From Roseomonas sp. (GTDB taxonomy: Bacteria > Pseudomonadota > Alphaproteobacteria > Acetobacterales > Acetobacteraceae): a DNA stretch of 64,000 bases. The notes below the pieces were generated by a model, which did not search any database, had not been told where the DNA came from, and saw nothing but the letters and a program-made list of their open reading frames with translations. This document shows positions 53,278 to 62,221 of the stretch, one piece after another (the stretch's first letter is position 1; every line of letters starts with the position of its first letter). Where the stretch lies: NCBI GenBank assembly GCA_020249775.1, contig JADCFA010000005.1, positions 62,001 through 126,000 of the forward strand, in the 5' to 3' direction. Position numbers and translations under genes: made by a program.

Positions 53278-54336
53278 ATGGCGCGCAAAGGTAGAGGCTC
53301 GCAAAGCGGCGGTGATTTGATTATCGTCCGCAAGGAAGAAGGGGGCGCGCACGCACATCACGGCGGCGCCTGGAAGGTTGCCTATGCCGATTTCGTGACG
53401 GCAATGATGGCCTTCTTCCTTCTGATGTGGCTGATCAATGCCACCACCGAAGAACAACGCCGCGGCATCGCGGATTACTTTAATCCGACCAATGTGCTGT
53501 CGAGATCCGATTCAGGCTCTGGCAGGCCCTTTGGCGGCCAGACGCCGAATGACAATGCGCGTTTGATGTCCACCACCGGCACAATCGAGGTCCAACCCGG
53601 CAAGCGCCCAGTAGTGATGGATATTGATGAGGATGATAGCCAAACCCCAGCCGAACCCGTGCCAAGGCGTGAGGGCCCGCGGGGCCAAGAAGATGCTGAA
53701 ACCGCTCGGCTGGTGATTCGCACGCCGCCCGGCGTCCTGGCGGGTCCGGAACAACCCCGCGGCGGACCGGCGGCCGAGCCTTCCCCGGAGCAGAAGCCGG
53801 AAAATGTCGGCGAGACTGAATTGCGCCAGGAACTTGCTCGGCGCGAACGCGAAGCTTTTGAAACTGCCGCTCAACAAATTCGCGAAGCGGTGCGATCGGA
53901 TCCAGCCCTTGCTGATCTCAATCGTCAATTGCTGATCGAGCAAACGCCAGAGGGCATGCGCATCCAATTGGTGGATGCGGACCGCCAGCCCATGTTTGCG
54001 CTGGGCGGCGCCGCGCCCAATGATCGCGCCCGGGCTTTGTTGCTGCGCGTCGCGCAGGTGATCCAGCGCCTGCCCAACAATATCAGCATTGCGGGCCATA
54101 CCGATGCCACGCCCTTCCGCGGCGGGGGTGAGCGCAGCAATTGGGACCTTTCGACCGAACGCGCCAATGTCACGCGCCGGCTACTGATTGACGCCGGCGT
54201 GGCAGATAACCGCATAAGAAACCTGACAGGCCATGCGGAACGTGACCTGTTGATCCCGGAACAACCAACCGCTGCTGCCAATCGCCGCGTTTCCATCACA
54301 CTGATCCGTCAGTCGCCGGAGACACCACGTCCATGA
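53278..54336 (+). CDS. motB: flagellar motor protein MotB
   Basis: 352 residues. The N-terminal cytoplasmic part has VRKEEGGAHAHHGGAWKVAY; a single membrane segment holds the proton-carrying Asp38 in YADFVTAMMAFFLLMWLI. An OmpA-type peptidoglycan-binding domain occupies the C-terminus (NISIAGHTDATPFRGGG, LSTERANVTRRLLIDAGV). Part of the proton-driven stator. It overlaps motA by 4 bases (ATGA) and, unusually, precedes it. Confidence 0.94.
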   Translation: MARKGRGSQSGGDLIIVRKEEGGAHAHHGGAWKVAYADFVTAMMAFFLLMWLINATTEEQRRGIADYFNPTNVLSRSDSGSGRPFGGQTPNDNARLMSTTGTIEVQPGKRPVVMDIDEDDSQTPAEPVPRREGPRGQEDAETARLVIRTPPGVLAGPEQPRGGPAAEPSPEQKPENVGETELRQELARREREAFETAAQQIREAVRSDPALADLNRQLLIEQTPEGMRIQLVDADRQPMFALGGAAPNDRARALLLRVAQVIQRLPNNISIAGHTDATPFRGGGERSNWDLSTERANVTRRLLIDAGVADNRIRNLTGHAERDLLIPEQPTAAANRRVSITLIRQSPETPRP

Positions 54337-55196
54337 TCTCAATCGTCGGTTTCATTTTTGTTCTGATCTGCGTTTTTGGTGGCTATATGGCTGCCGGGGG
54401 GAAGATCGACATTATTCTGCAGGCGCTGCCCTTCGAATTCGCAATTATCGGCGGCGCGGCCCTTGGCTCTCTACTTATGGCCAATAGCTTATCCGAGGTT
54501 AAACATATCTTCGGGGGTGTCGGCAAAATCCTGAAGGGCGGCAAGTATAGACGCCAGGATTACATGGAATTGCTGAGCCTGCTTTTCTGGCTTGTACGTC
54601 TTGCGCAGACGAAGGGGCCCATGGCGATAGAACCGCATATTGAAAAGCCCGAAGAAAGCGCCGCCTTTCAGAAATTTCCGGGCATTTTGAAGGATCATTA
54701 TACAGTCGCCATCATCTGCGATTATCTTCGCATGGTCGGCATGAATGCCGATGACCCGCATCAGATCGAAGATGTGATGGCGCGCGAATTGAAAAAAATG
54801 AAGGAAGAGGAATTGCACAGCGCCCATGCGCTGCAACAGGTGGCCGATGCGCTACCCGCGCTCGGTATCGTTGCCGCCGTGATGGGCGTGATCAAGACTA
54901 TGGCATCCATTGACCAGCCCCCGGCAATCCTGGGCAAGATGATCGGTAGCGCGCTGGTTGGTACTTTTCTTGGCGTTTTGCTCTCCTACGGGCTGGTCGG
55001 GCCCCTCGCCGCACGCCTCAAGGCCGTGATCGAAGAGGAGGCGAAGTATTATGAGGTGATCCGGGCGGTACTGGTCGCGCATCTGCATGGCAATGCGCCG
55101 CAGGTGGCGGTAGAAACTGGCCGCAAAATGGTCCCGACCGATCTGATGCCGAGCTTCCTCGAGGTGGAAGAATCTCTGCAAGACCTTAAAATTTAA
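54333..55196 (+). CDS. motA: flagellar motor stator protein MotA
   Basis: 287 residues. Membrane segments at the start (IVGFIFVLICVFGGYMAAGG), around LPFEFAIIGGAALGSLLMAN and two near 188-235 (LGIVAAVMGVIKTMASID, ALVGTFLGVLLSYGLVGPLA, which carries the conserved Pro). A cytoplasmic loop with charged residues contacts the rotor. Forms the MotA5B2 stator with MotB. Start overlaps the motB stop. No other flagellar genes in the window. Confidence 0.94.
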   Translation: MISIVGFIFVLICVFGGYMAAGGKIDIILQALPFEFAIIGGAALGSLLMANSLSEVKHIFGGVGKILKGGKYRRQDYMELLSLLFWLVRLAQTKGPMAIEPHIEKPEESAAFQKFPGILKDHYTVAIICDYLRMVGMNADDPHQIEDVMARELKKMKEEELHSAHALQQVADALPALGIVAAVMGVIKTMASIDQPPAILGKMIGSALVGTFLGVLLSYGLVGPLAARLKAVIEEEAKYYEVIRAVLVAHLHGNAPQVAVETGRKMVPTDLMPSFLEVEESLQDLKI

Positions 55197-55554
55197 TGGG
55201 CGTGCCTCATCGCTGTTGCGCGCGCTCCTGCCCGAACCGATCATCTCTGATGTTGGCTTGCCTGCTCCACTGCGAGCGGTCTCATTGCAGGGTCTATTGG
55301 TAACTTTGTGCGCGATGTCGGTTTTGTTCATCAGACCACGAACCCTTCGCCGAATAGGATGGCGAATTGGGTTTTAGATTGACGCTGCTCGACCGGTGAT
55401 CGCCTTCATTCCTCGACCGCTCGATTGGGAACAAGACATAACAGCTGCAAGGCTACCGCTTCAGCCGGGAGTTGGCGAGGCGTGCGCGCCGTATGCGAGG
55501 CTTCGCATTCAGGGCCCCGATAGCAATCTTGTCACACGCTTCCCACGTTTCCAT
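55197..55554. other. intergenic region after motA
   Basis: About 360 bases without a supported gene. An open plus frame (55396-55689) runs into the repeat at 55609 and has no protein features. Repeats follow at 55555 and 55609. Confidence 0.45.
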
Positions 55555-55591
55555 AGCGGTTTCCGTTCACCCTGGTTCGCAGGGAACCGCT
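55555..55591 (+). repeat. half copy of the two-hairpin repeat (5' arm only), copy E
   Basis: AGCGGTT (55555-55561) pairs with AACCGCT (55585-55591), with inner stem CCCTG/CAGGG. Inside lies GTTCAC-CCTG-GTTCGC, the same two-unit loop as the full copies. No 3' hairpin follows before copy B starts 17 bases on. Confidence 0.5.
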
Positions 55592-55608
55592 TGACCATCA
55601 CGGATACT

Positions 55609-55715
55609 CTAGAGCGTGTTGCGTTCACATATGTTCACGCCACCCGCTCTACCTCGTTGTTTTTCGAGCATCTTCACACGTTCAGATGATTCCATCTGAA
55701 CGTGATCTGCTCTAG
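55609..55715 (+). repeat. 107-bp two-hairpin repeat, copy B
   Basis: CTAGAGCG to TGCTCTAG. Differs from the 27754 copy at 8 positions, all in the first 47 bases; the last 60 are identical. At the 5' stem base, A8 to G is matched by T37 to C, keeping AGAGCG/CGCTCT paired. The 3' hairpin is the same perfect 11-bp stem. It lies between convergent motA and nagZ, ending 14 bases before the nagZ stop. Confidence 0.9.
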
Positions 55716-55728
55716 TGTTCAGGCTGTT

Positions 55729-56850
55729 TTAGCGTTCTGTCGGATCCGGATCATGTGTTGCGGTAAGATCCACGCCTACAGGATTGCCTGATCTGAAAGC
55801 TGACCACGCTTCACTGCCAGCAGCCAATGCGCCGTCATGGCAACCCGACGCTCCTGCTTGATCACGTCCCAATCTGCCATCGCGCAAGATCCGCAGCGCC
55901 GCCTGATCCCCCGCACCAAAGCCCCGTCGCGCCACATCGGCAAAGGCCAAACGCCGCATGGTGCCCTCAGTGATCAATGGACAGGTCGCAAGTAGTGCTG
56001 CGCCATCCTCAAATTTTCCAGTACAATGAAGCACAATATCGCAGCCAGCCAAGAATGCTGCGCTTGCCAGATCATTCGTCCTGCCGGCAAGCGCACCCAT
56101 GGCCAGATCATCGGTGATCAGCAATCCATCAAAGCCAATCTCACCCCGGATCACGCGTTGAATCACGGTGGGCGAAAGCGTCGCCGGCAGGTGGGCATCC
56201 CAAGCCTCGTACAGCACATGCGCCGTCATTGCCCAGGCGCCGCTGCCTGCCACGGCACGAAACGGTGCGATATCAGCGGCAAGGTCGGCCGCGCTCGCAC
56301 CAACCCGCGGCAATTCATGATGGCTATCGGACAAGCTACGACCATGGCCGGGGATATGTTTCATCACCGGAATGCAGCCGGCGGCCTGAAGCCCGGCGAT
56401 GCAAGCGGCGCCAAGCCGTACAACTTCCTCAGGTGCGGCGCTGAAGGCGCGATCGCCGATCACCTGATGCGCCCCTGGAAGCCGAAGATCCAGAACAGGC
56501 GCGCAGACCACATCAAGCCCCGCTGCCCGGCACATGGCCCCCAGAAGCCGCGCATTGGCACGTTGCGCGATTTCAGCTCTGCCTTCAAATCGCGCTGCAG
56601 CGGGAAAGGCCTCCCAATGCGGTGGCTTCAGGCGCGCTACGCGCCCGCCTTCCTGATCAATGAGAATGGGTGCGGCGGCGCCGAGCAACCCGCGAATATC
56701 ATCGGTAAGCGCGCGCAACTGCGCCGGGCTTTCTATGTTGCGCGCAAACAGGATGACGCCTAGCGGTGGCGAATTACGAAAAAGCGCAGCCTCCTCCGGC
56801 ATCAATCGTGGACCGGCCACGCCGATAATCGCGGCACGCGGTGGCGCCAT
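55729..56850 (-). CDS. nagZ: beta-N-acetylhexosaminidase
   Basis: 373 residues of glycoside hydrolase family 3, from the ATG at 56850. LIDQEGGRVARLKPP near 63-77, the catalytic-loop motif KHIPGHG at 164-170 with SDSHHELP (His177 as acid/base), and the nucleophile Asp in LLITDDLAMGALAG. Removes GlcNAc from anhydro-muropeptides in the cytosol (peptidoglycan recycling). Starts 5 bases after the SPOR gene stop, so the two are co-transcribed. Confidence 0.93.
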   Translation of the reverse strand: MAPPRAAIIGVAGPRLMPEEAALFRNSPPLGVILFARNIESPAQLRALTDDIRGLLGAAAPILIDQEGGRVARLKPPHWEAFPAAARFEGRAEIAQRANARLLGAMCRAAGLDVVCAPVLDLRLPGAHQVIGDRAFSAAPEEVVRLGAACIAGLQAAGCIPVMKHIPGHGRSLSDSHHELPRVGASAADLAADIAPFRAVAGSGAWAMTAHVLYEAWDAHLPATLSPTVIQRVIRGEIGFDGLLITDDLAMGALAGRTNDLASAAFLAGCDIVLHCTGKFEDGAALLATCPLITEGTMRRLAFADVARRGFGAGDQAALRILRDGRLGRDQAGASGCHDGALAAGSEAWSAFRSGNPVGVDLTATHDPDPTER

Positions 56851-56855
56851 GAGCT

Positions 56856-57671
56856 TCAGCTGCCAACCACCAGGCAGGGGAGGTTGCGGCTCTTCATCTC
56901 CTCGCAAAAAGCCCGCGCGGTTGCCACATCAGCAAAGCCACCGGTGCGTAGCCGATAGAGCGTCGTCTGGCCCTCTCGTTCCAAAGGCTGAACTATGGGG
57001 CGGCGATTGCCTAGGAGTTCAGGCACCCGGCGCTGCAATCTTTGCCAATCGGCTTGCGCGCCCGCCTCGCTCGGCAAGGCGCCAAGCTGTACCTGAACCC
57101 GCCCATTGGGAACTGGGGCAAAGCGCTGCGCATTCTGCGGCACAGGCGCGGGCAGGCTTGGCGCATTCAATGCCGAAGTGGTGGGCGGCGTTGCCGCACG
57201 CGGCGCTGTTGCGGATGGCGCCGTGGCGCGCTGACCAGCTTCATTACCCCTCGGCACAGAGTTGGTCGGAGGGGTCTGAGACGGCGCATTGGCGGGTGGT
57301 GTGCCGCGTGCCGTCTCCTGCGCTGCGCGGTCGGCCAATTGCGCGCGTAACTGATCCACGCGCGGGTTCTCGGCTTCAGGCGCGAGCCCCCCCTGAGCCG
57401 AAGGAGTAGCCCCGCGATTGCGATCAAAAATCAGCTCATCCTGATTAGGCACGCGCAAGCCGCCCGGATTATCCGGCCGCACCTTGATCGCGCGCCCATC
57501 GGCCTCCACCAGGGGCGCATTGCGCGATGACCCGCGTGAAACGCCCCAGACTATTGCCGCAATCACAGCGCCCGCCGCAAGCAAGGAGCCGGCGATGAGG
57601 ATCATGCGCCAGGGCGGGCCCCCGCCCTCCCTACGACCCATCCTATAAGCAGGAACCGGAACTTCCTTCAC
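56856..57671 (-). CDS. SPOR-domain membrane protein
   Basis: 271 residues. Short cytoplasmic N-terminus, one membrane segment (MILIAGSLLAAGAVIAAIVWG, about 23-43), a long Pro/Ala/Thr-rich periplasmic linker and a C-terminal SPOR domain (VQVQLGALPSEAGAQADWQR ... LYRLRTGGFADVATARAFCE). SPOR domains bind denuded peptidoglycan at the division septum, as in FtsN/DedD. Between argS and nagZ, in a likely argS-spor-nagZ unit. Confidence 0.88.
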   Translation of the reverse strand: MKEVPVPAYRMGRREGGGPPWRMILIAGSLLAAGAVIAAIVWGVSRGSSRNAPLVEADGRAIKVRPDNPGGLRVPNQDELIFDRNRGATPSAQGGLAPEAENPRVDQLRAQLADRAAQETARGTPPANAPSQTPPTNSVPRGNEAGQRATAPSATAPRAATPPTTSALNAPSLPAPVPQNAQRFAPVPNGRVQVQLGALPSEAGAQADWQRLQRRVPELLGNRRPIVQPLEREGQTTLYRLRTGGFADVATARAFCEEMKSRNLPCLVVGS

Positions 57672-57701
57672 GCCTTACTCCCGACCGACGCTGAAATAGT
57701 A

Positions 57702-59537
57702 TCAGCGCATTTCATCGACAGGCGTCACCCCAATGACGCCCAAACCGGACCGAATGACACTCGCCGTGGCCGCCACCAGCGCCAGCCTGGCGGCCGTAGC
57801 TTCAGCCTCATCCTCTCGGATGAAACGCAGCGCCGCCTCTTCGCGACCCCTAGACCATAATACATGGAAATCCGCTGCCAAGTCATGAAGGAAAAAGGCG
57901 ACCCGGTGCGGTTCCCGGGCCAGGGCAGCTGCTTCCACAACCCGCGGCCAGGAAATCAAGCGCCGGATCACGTCCAATTCCGCTTTGTTCCTCAATTGTT
58001 CGAGCGGTGCGGCGAGGAGCTGGGCGAGGGCAGGCTCACCCGCCTGGCGCAGCACAGACCGGCAGCGCGCATGGGCGTATTGCACGTAAAACACGGGGTT
58101 TTCTCGGGTTTGTTCGACAACCTTGTCCAGGTCGAATTCCATCTGCGCGTCGGATTTGCGCGTCAGCATGGTAAAGCGCACCGCATCGCGGCCCACTTCT
58201 TCGATCAAATCGCGCAAGGTCACATAGGTTCCGGCGCGCTTGGACATGCGCACGGGCTCACCCGCCTTCATCACATGCACAATCTGGCAAAGCACCACTT
58301 CCAAGGGCACGCGCCCATCGGAAAGCGCCTTCACGGCAGCACCCATGCGCGAAACATAGCCGCCATGATCCGCGCCCCAGACATCAATCAGCAGATCATA
58401 GCCGCGTTTGAGCTTATCCGCATGGCAGGCGATATCATTGGCAAAATACGTGTTGGATCCATCGGATTTCTTGAGCGGCCGATCCACATCATCGCCGAAT
58501 TGCGTGGACCGGAACAGCAATTGCGGCCGCGGTTCCCAATCATCCGGCGTCTTGCCCTTGGGTGGTTCCAGCACGCCTTCATACAGCAAACCCTTACCTT
58601 CAAGGGCAGCAATCGCGGCATCGGTTGCATTCGCTTGCACCAGCGCGCGTTCGGATAAGAACACTTCCTGATTGACGCCGAGCAGCGCCAAATCCTCGCG
58701 GATCGCGATCATCATCATCGCAACCGCCCGCTCGCGCGCCGCATCCAGCCAGGCGCGATCCACGAACCAGCCAAGTTCCAAAGCGCTGGCCACACCAGAG
58801 GCTGCTTGTGCGGCACTTGGCGCGCCATCCAGGCGCTGCGGTGCCATGGATGCACCGTGATGCTCCGCCAAAGCCTCACCCACCGCGACCAGATAATCGC
58901 CGCGATATTGCAGCGTCACGCCAAAGCGGCGTTCCACCTGTTCCGCCGTCCATTCCTCAAGATTGGGCTCAATCACGCGCAAATAGCGCCAATAGGCAGC
59001 CCAGCCGAGGGCCGCGACCTGCGCCCCCGCATCATTCACATAATATTCCTTGGTGACAGCAAAACCCGCCTTGGCCAGAAGATTGGCAAGCGCATCGCCG
59101 ACCACCGCGCCACGGCAATGCCCGACATGCATGGGCCCCGTTGGATTGGCCGAGACATATTCGACATTGACGCGCCGCCCCGCGCCAATCGCGCTATCGC
59201 CATAGCCAAGCCCAGCCGCCAGCACCGTCTTGATCTGTCCCGCCATATAGCTTTCGCGCAGACGCAAATTGACAAAGCCCGGCCCAGCCGCTTCGGCCGT
59301 CTCAACCATTGGCAAAGCACCAAGCTTTTCCACCAGTGCCGCGGCAATCTTGGCCGGCGGCAGGCGCGCGGGCTTGGCAATCACCAAGGCAGCATTGGTT
59401 GCCATATCGCCATGCGCCGCATCGCGCGGCGGTTCCACCTGAACGCGGGCCAAAACCTCCGCCGGCAGATCGGGATAGAGTTCCACCAGCGCAGCGCGCA
59501 GCTGGTCCGCCATGGCGGTGAAAACATTTTCGGTCAT
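57702..59537 (-). CDS. argS: arginyl-tRNA synthetase
   Basis: 611 residues, class I synthetase. HIGH-like motif in PTGPMHVGHCRGAVVGDALA near 133-152 and KMSKS-like VRMSKRAGTYVTLRD. The N-terminal Add1 domain and the C-terminal DALR anticodon domain (YVQYAHARCRSVLRQAG ... GVIGVTPVDEM) are complete. Charges tRNA-Arg. Starts 7 bases after the dgt stop. Confidence 0.95.
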   Translation of the reverse strand: MTENVFTAMADQLRAALVELYPDLPAEVLARVQVEPPRDAAHGDMATNAALVIAKPARLPPAKIAAALVEKLGALPMVETAEAAGPGFVNLRLRESYMAGQIKTVLAAGLGYGDSAIGAGRRVNVEYVSANPTGPMHVGHCRGAVVGDALANLLAKAGFAVTKEYYVNDAGAQVAALGWAAYWRYLRVIEPNLEEWTAEQVERRFGVTLQYRGDYLVAVGEALAEHHGASMAPQRLDGAPSAAQAASGVASALELGWFVDRAWLDAARERAVAMMMIAIREDLALLGVNQEVFLSERALVQANATDAAIAALEGKGLLYEGVLEPPKGKTPDDWEPRPQLLFRSTQFGDDVDRPLKKSDGSNTYFANDIACHADKLKRGYDLLIDVWGADHGGYVSRMGAAVKALSDGRVPLEVVLCQIVHVMKAGEPVRMSKRAGTYVTLRDLIEEVGRDAVRFTMLTRKSDAQMEFDLDKVVEQTRENPVFYVQYAHARCRSVLRQAGEPALAQLLAAPLEQLRNKAELDVIRRLISWPRVVEAAALAREPHRVAFFLHDLAADFHVLWSRGREEAALRFIREDEAEATAARLALVAATASVIRSGLGVIGVTPVDEMR

Positions 59538-59544
59538 GCAAATC

Positions 59545-60693
59545 TCAGCCTGAAATATCGGGGTCGGTCATGCGCCGGTGTTCCTCCAGCGCGAAACGGT
59601 CTGTCATGCCGGCGATATAATCGCAAACTACCAGCGCGGCCTGGGCGGAACCGGCTTCCCCGGCGCGGGCGCGCCAGAGCGGCGGCAGCATGGCCGGCCC
59701 GCCATGCAGCAGGCTGAACAGCACCTGCACCACGCGCTTTGATTTCGCCATGGTGCGATTGACGCGCCAATGCCGATACATGCGCTGGAACAGGAACTCG
59801 CGAATGGTGAGGTGGGCACGCGCCATTTCCTCGGAAAATACCAGCATCGGCCGGTCTGCCGCGCGAATATCCGCAACCGTCGTCGGTTTCAGCACAGCCA
59901 GGCGCCGCGTCGCCTCGGCCGCCACATCGCCCACCATGCGGCTGATCACGCGCCGGATCATCTCGGGCGCGAGGCGTTCCACCGGCGCATCGGGCGCCGC
60001 TGCGCGTACGGCGGCCAGCGCTTCGCCAATCACCGGCAAAGCGCCCACTTCTTCCAAGGAGAACAGGCCCGCGCGCAGCCCATCATCCAAATCATGGTTG
60101 TTATAGGCGATATCATCGGCAATCGCGGCGATTTGCGCCTCGGCCGAGGCATAGCTCGTCAAATCCAGACTATGGCGCGCGTCATATTCGGCGATATAGG
60201 GCGAGGGCCGGCGCAGTGGGCCGTTATGTTTGGCGAGCCCTTCCAGCGTTTCCCAAGTCAAATTGAGCCCATCAAACCCGGCATAGCGGGCTTCCAACTG
60301 AGTCACGACACGCAAGGACTGCGCGTTATGGTCAAACCCGCCATAGGGCTTCATCGCCGCATTCAGCGCATCTTCGCCGGCATGGCCGAAGGGCGGATGG
60401 CCCAGATCATGCGCCAGCGCCAAGGCCTCGGCCAAATCCTCATCCAGGCGCAAAAGTCGCGCGATGGAGCGCGCGATTTGCGCGACCTCGATGGAATGGG
60501 TCAGCCTTGTGCGGAAATGATCGCCCTCATGGTAGATAAAGACCTGCGTCTTGTATTGCAGGCGCCTGAAGGCAGTGGCGTGGATGATGCGGTCCCGGTC
60601 GCGCTGAAAGGGTGACCGCGCATCGCCGCTTGGTTCCGGGTAAAGCCGCCCGCGAGAGGTCTCCGGCAGCACCGCGTAAGGGGCAAGGTTCAT
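59545..60693 (-). CDS. dgt: dGTP triphosphohydrolase-like HD protein
   Basis: 382 residues. Metal-binding HD motifs: RLTHSIEVAQIARSIARLL, then ALAHDLGHPPFGHAGEDALN and AIADDIAYNNHDLDDGL. This is the shorter Dgt-like type common in alphaproteobacteria. Cleaves dNTPs to deoxynucleosides and triphosphate. Heads the dgt-argS-SPOR-nagZ unit; divergent from erpA across a palindrome-bearing gap. Confidence 0.92.
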   Translation of the reverse strand: MNLAPYAVLPETSRGRLYPEPSGDARSPFQRDRDRIIHATAFRRLQYKTQVFIYHEGDHFRTRLTHSIEVAQIARSIARLLRLDEDLAEALALAHDLGHPPFGHAGEDALNAAMKPYGGFDHNAQSLRVVTQLEARYAGFDGLNLTWETLEGLAKHNGPLRRPSPYIAEYDARHSLDLTSYASAEAQIAAIADDIAYNNHDLDDGLRAGLFSLEEVGALPVIGEALAAVRAAAPDAPVERLAPEMIRRVISRMVGDVAAEATRRLAVLKPTTVADIRAADRPMLVFSEEMARAHLTIREFLFQRMYRHWRVNRTMAKSKRVVQVLFSLLHGGPAMLPPLWRARAGEAGSAQAALVVCDYIAGMTDRFALEEHRRMTDPDISG

Positions 60694-60845
60694 TGAGCCC
60701 CCTGCCCTTTGGGCTGGCTGATCGCTGCTTTGGCCTGGGCTTGCATGGAAATCGGGGGTTTCCGGGAAATTCGCTTCGCAGATTGCTGTAACATCCGCCC
60801 CGCGCCGCCCGCAATCTTTGGTGATTGGAAGCGGCGGCCAAAATG

Positions 60846-60883
60846 CCTATATCGTGATCCTGAGGGATGGATCACGATATAGG
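60846..60883. promoter_or_regulatory. perfect 15-bp palindrome between dgt and erpA
   Basis: CCTATATCGTGATCC (60846-60860) and GGATCACGATATAGG (60869-60883) are exact inverted copies with an 8-base centre (TGAGGGAT). It lies in the 273-base gap between divergent dgt and erpA, 83 bases before the erpA start. Could be an operator for one or both genes, or a mobile palindrome. No known regulator site matches it. Confidence 0.6.
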
Positions 60884-60966
60884 TTAGTTCGAGCGGCTGA
60901 TTCACCGCTTCGGCGTTTCCGCCTACGCGGATTAGACGCTATGTTAGACTTCAAGGAGTCCACACC

Positions 60967-61320
60967 ATGCCGGATGGCAGCACCAACCCCGCCCCATTTC
61001 GCGTCACCGCCCGCGCCGCCGCGCAGGTGGCCGATATTGCCGCGCGTGAAGGCCGGCCGGATGCGGGGCTCAGGCTCGCCGTGGAGGCGGGCGGCTGTTC
61101 GGGTTTTCAGTATAAATTCGGCCTGGAAGACGCCCCTGCGCCCGATGATCTGGTGATCGGTGAGGGCAAGGGCCGGGTCTTCATTGACCCCGTTTCGCTG
61201 GATTTATTGGCCGGCGCTGAGTTGGACTGGGCCGAAGCGCTGATCGGCGCGCATTTCGCCATCAACAACCCGCAGGCGAGTTCCGGCTGCGGCTGCGGTT
61301 CCTCCTTTGCGATTGGCTGA
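60967..61320 (+). CDS. erpA: iron-sulfur cluster insertion protein, HesB/ErpA/IscA type
   Basis: 117 residues. The three conserved cysteines are present: Cys44 in EAGGCSGFQYKF and Cys108/Cys110 in SGCGCGSSFAIG. A-type carrier that delivers Fe-S clusters to apoproteins. AAGGAG lies 8 bases before the ATG. The xth gene seems to begin at its stop codon. Confidence 0.93.
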   Translation: MPDGSTNPAPFRVTARAAAQVADIAAREGRPDAGLRLAVEAGGCSGFQYKFGLEDAPAPDDLVIGEGKGRVFIDPVSLDLLAGAELDWAEALIGAHFAINNPQASSGCGCGSSFAIG

Positions 61321-62102
61321 TCCCCCTGCTTCGCCTTTGCACCTTCAACGTCAATTCCATTCGCGCCCGCGCGGCCCATGTCGCGCGCTTTCTGGAACGC
61401 CAGCTGCCTGATCTGGTGTTTTTGCAGGAAACCCGCTGCACGGCGGAACAGGTGCCTGCCATGGAATTCGCGGGGCTTGGCTATAAGACCCATGCGGTGG
61501 GCCAGGCGGGCGGGCGGAATGGTGTTGCCCTACTGTCACGCATTCCGTTTGAGGTGCTGGCCGAAGCCCTGCCCGGCGATGCCGAAGATACCCAAGCGCG
61601 CTATATCGAAGTGGCAGCGGCCGGGCTCCGCGCGGCGGGGATCTACCTGCCCAATGGCAATTCGGGCGGCGATGCCGGCTTCGCCTATAAGCTTGCCTGG
61701 ATGGATCGGCTGCGCGCGCTGGTGCAGGCCCGGCTTGATGCCTTTCAGCCCTTTGCGGTTCTCGGCGATTACAATGTATGCCCGACCGAGGCGGACCTTG
61801 CCCCTGGCGCGCTGCCGGCGACCGATGCGCTGGTCCATCCCGAAAGCCGGGCGCGTTTTCGTGGCCTGCTGCATCTGGGCATGACGGATGCGCTCCGCGC
61901 GCTCCATCCCAGCGAAAGGCTCTACACCTATTGGGATTACGGCGCGGCCTTTGAGGCCAATCGCGGGCTTCGCATAGACCACGCTTTGCTCAGCCCCGAA
62001 TTGGCCGAACGGCTCGAAGCCTGTGAGGTGGATGTCGCGCCGCGTGCCGAGGCGCAGCCTTCCGATCACACGCCGCTGATCGTCACCTTGCGGGACGCCT
62101 AG
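61317..62102 (+). CDS. xth: exodeoxyribonuclease III, apparent CTG start
   Basis: 261 residues if begun at the CTG at 61317, the usual ExoIII length (about 260). Motifs: LCTFNVNSIRARAAHVARFL, DLVFLQETRC with the metal Glu, GIYLPNGNSG, GDYNVCPTEAD and QPSDHTPLIVTL with the active His. Family similarity begins at LLRLCTFN, but between the upstream in-frame stop and that point there is no ATG, GTG or TTG; the first is the GTG at 61416, which would lose the conserved N-terminus. The CTG overlaps the erpA stop (CTGA). AP endonuclease/3'-5' exonuclease in base-excision repair. Confidence 0.8.
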   Translation: MIPLLRLCTFNVNSIRARAAHVARFLERQLPDLVFLQETRCTAEQVPAMEFAGLGYKTHAVGQAGGRNGVALLSRIPFEVLAEALPGDAEDTQARYIEVAAAGLRAAGIYLPNGNSGGDAGFAYKLAWMDRLRALVQARLDAFQPFAVLGDYNVCPTEADLAPGALPATDALVHPESRARFRGLLHLGMTDALRALHPSERLYTYWDYGAAFEANRGLRIDHALLSPELAERLEACEVDVAPRAEAQPSDHTPLIVTLRDA

Positions 62103-62113
62103 TGGTGCGATTC

Positions 62114-62221
62114 ATGCTGACCTTCCCCGATCCCAAACTGCCCCTGCGCACCACTAACCCTTTATTTGGTGGGCCGATTCACGCTGCGTTCGGGAACCGA
62201 CAGCAGCGATCGGATGACTAG
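62114..62221 (+). CDS. possible short ORF after xth
   Basis: 35 codons (MLTFPDPKLPLRTTNPLF then GGPIHAAFGNRQQRSDD), beginning 11 bases after the xth stop and ending in a TAG that belongs to the CTAG end of repeat copy D. It may be the front of a gene cut short by that element. No family recognised, and no clear ribosome site. Confidence 0.25.
   Translation: MLTFPDPKLPLRTTNPLFGGPIHAAFGNRQQRSDD

Noticed and set aside
55396-55689. 97-codon open frame after motA
   Set aside because: It runs through the half repeat and most of copy B, has no ribosome site and no protein-like features.
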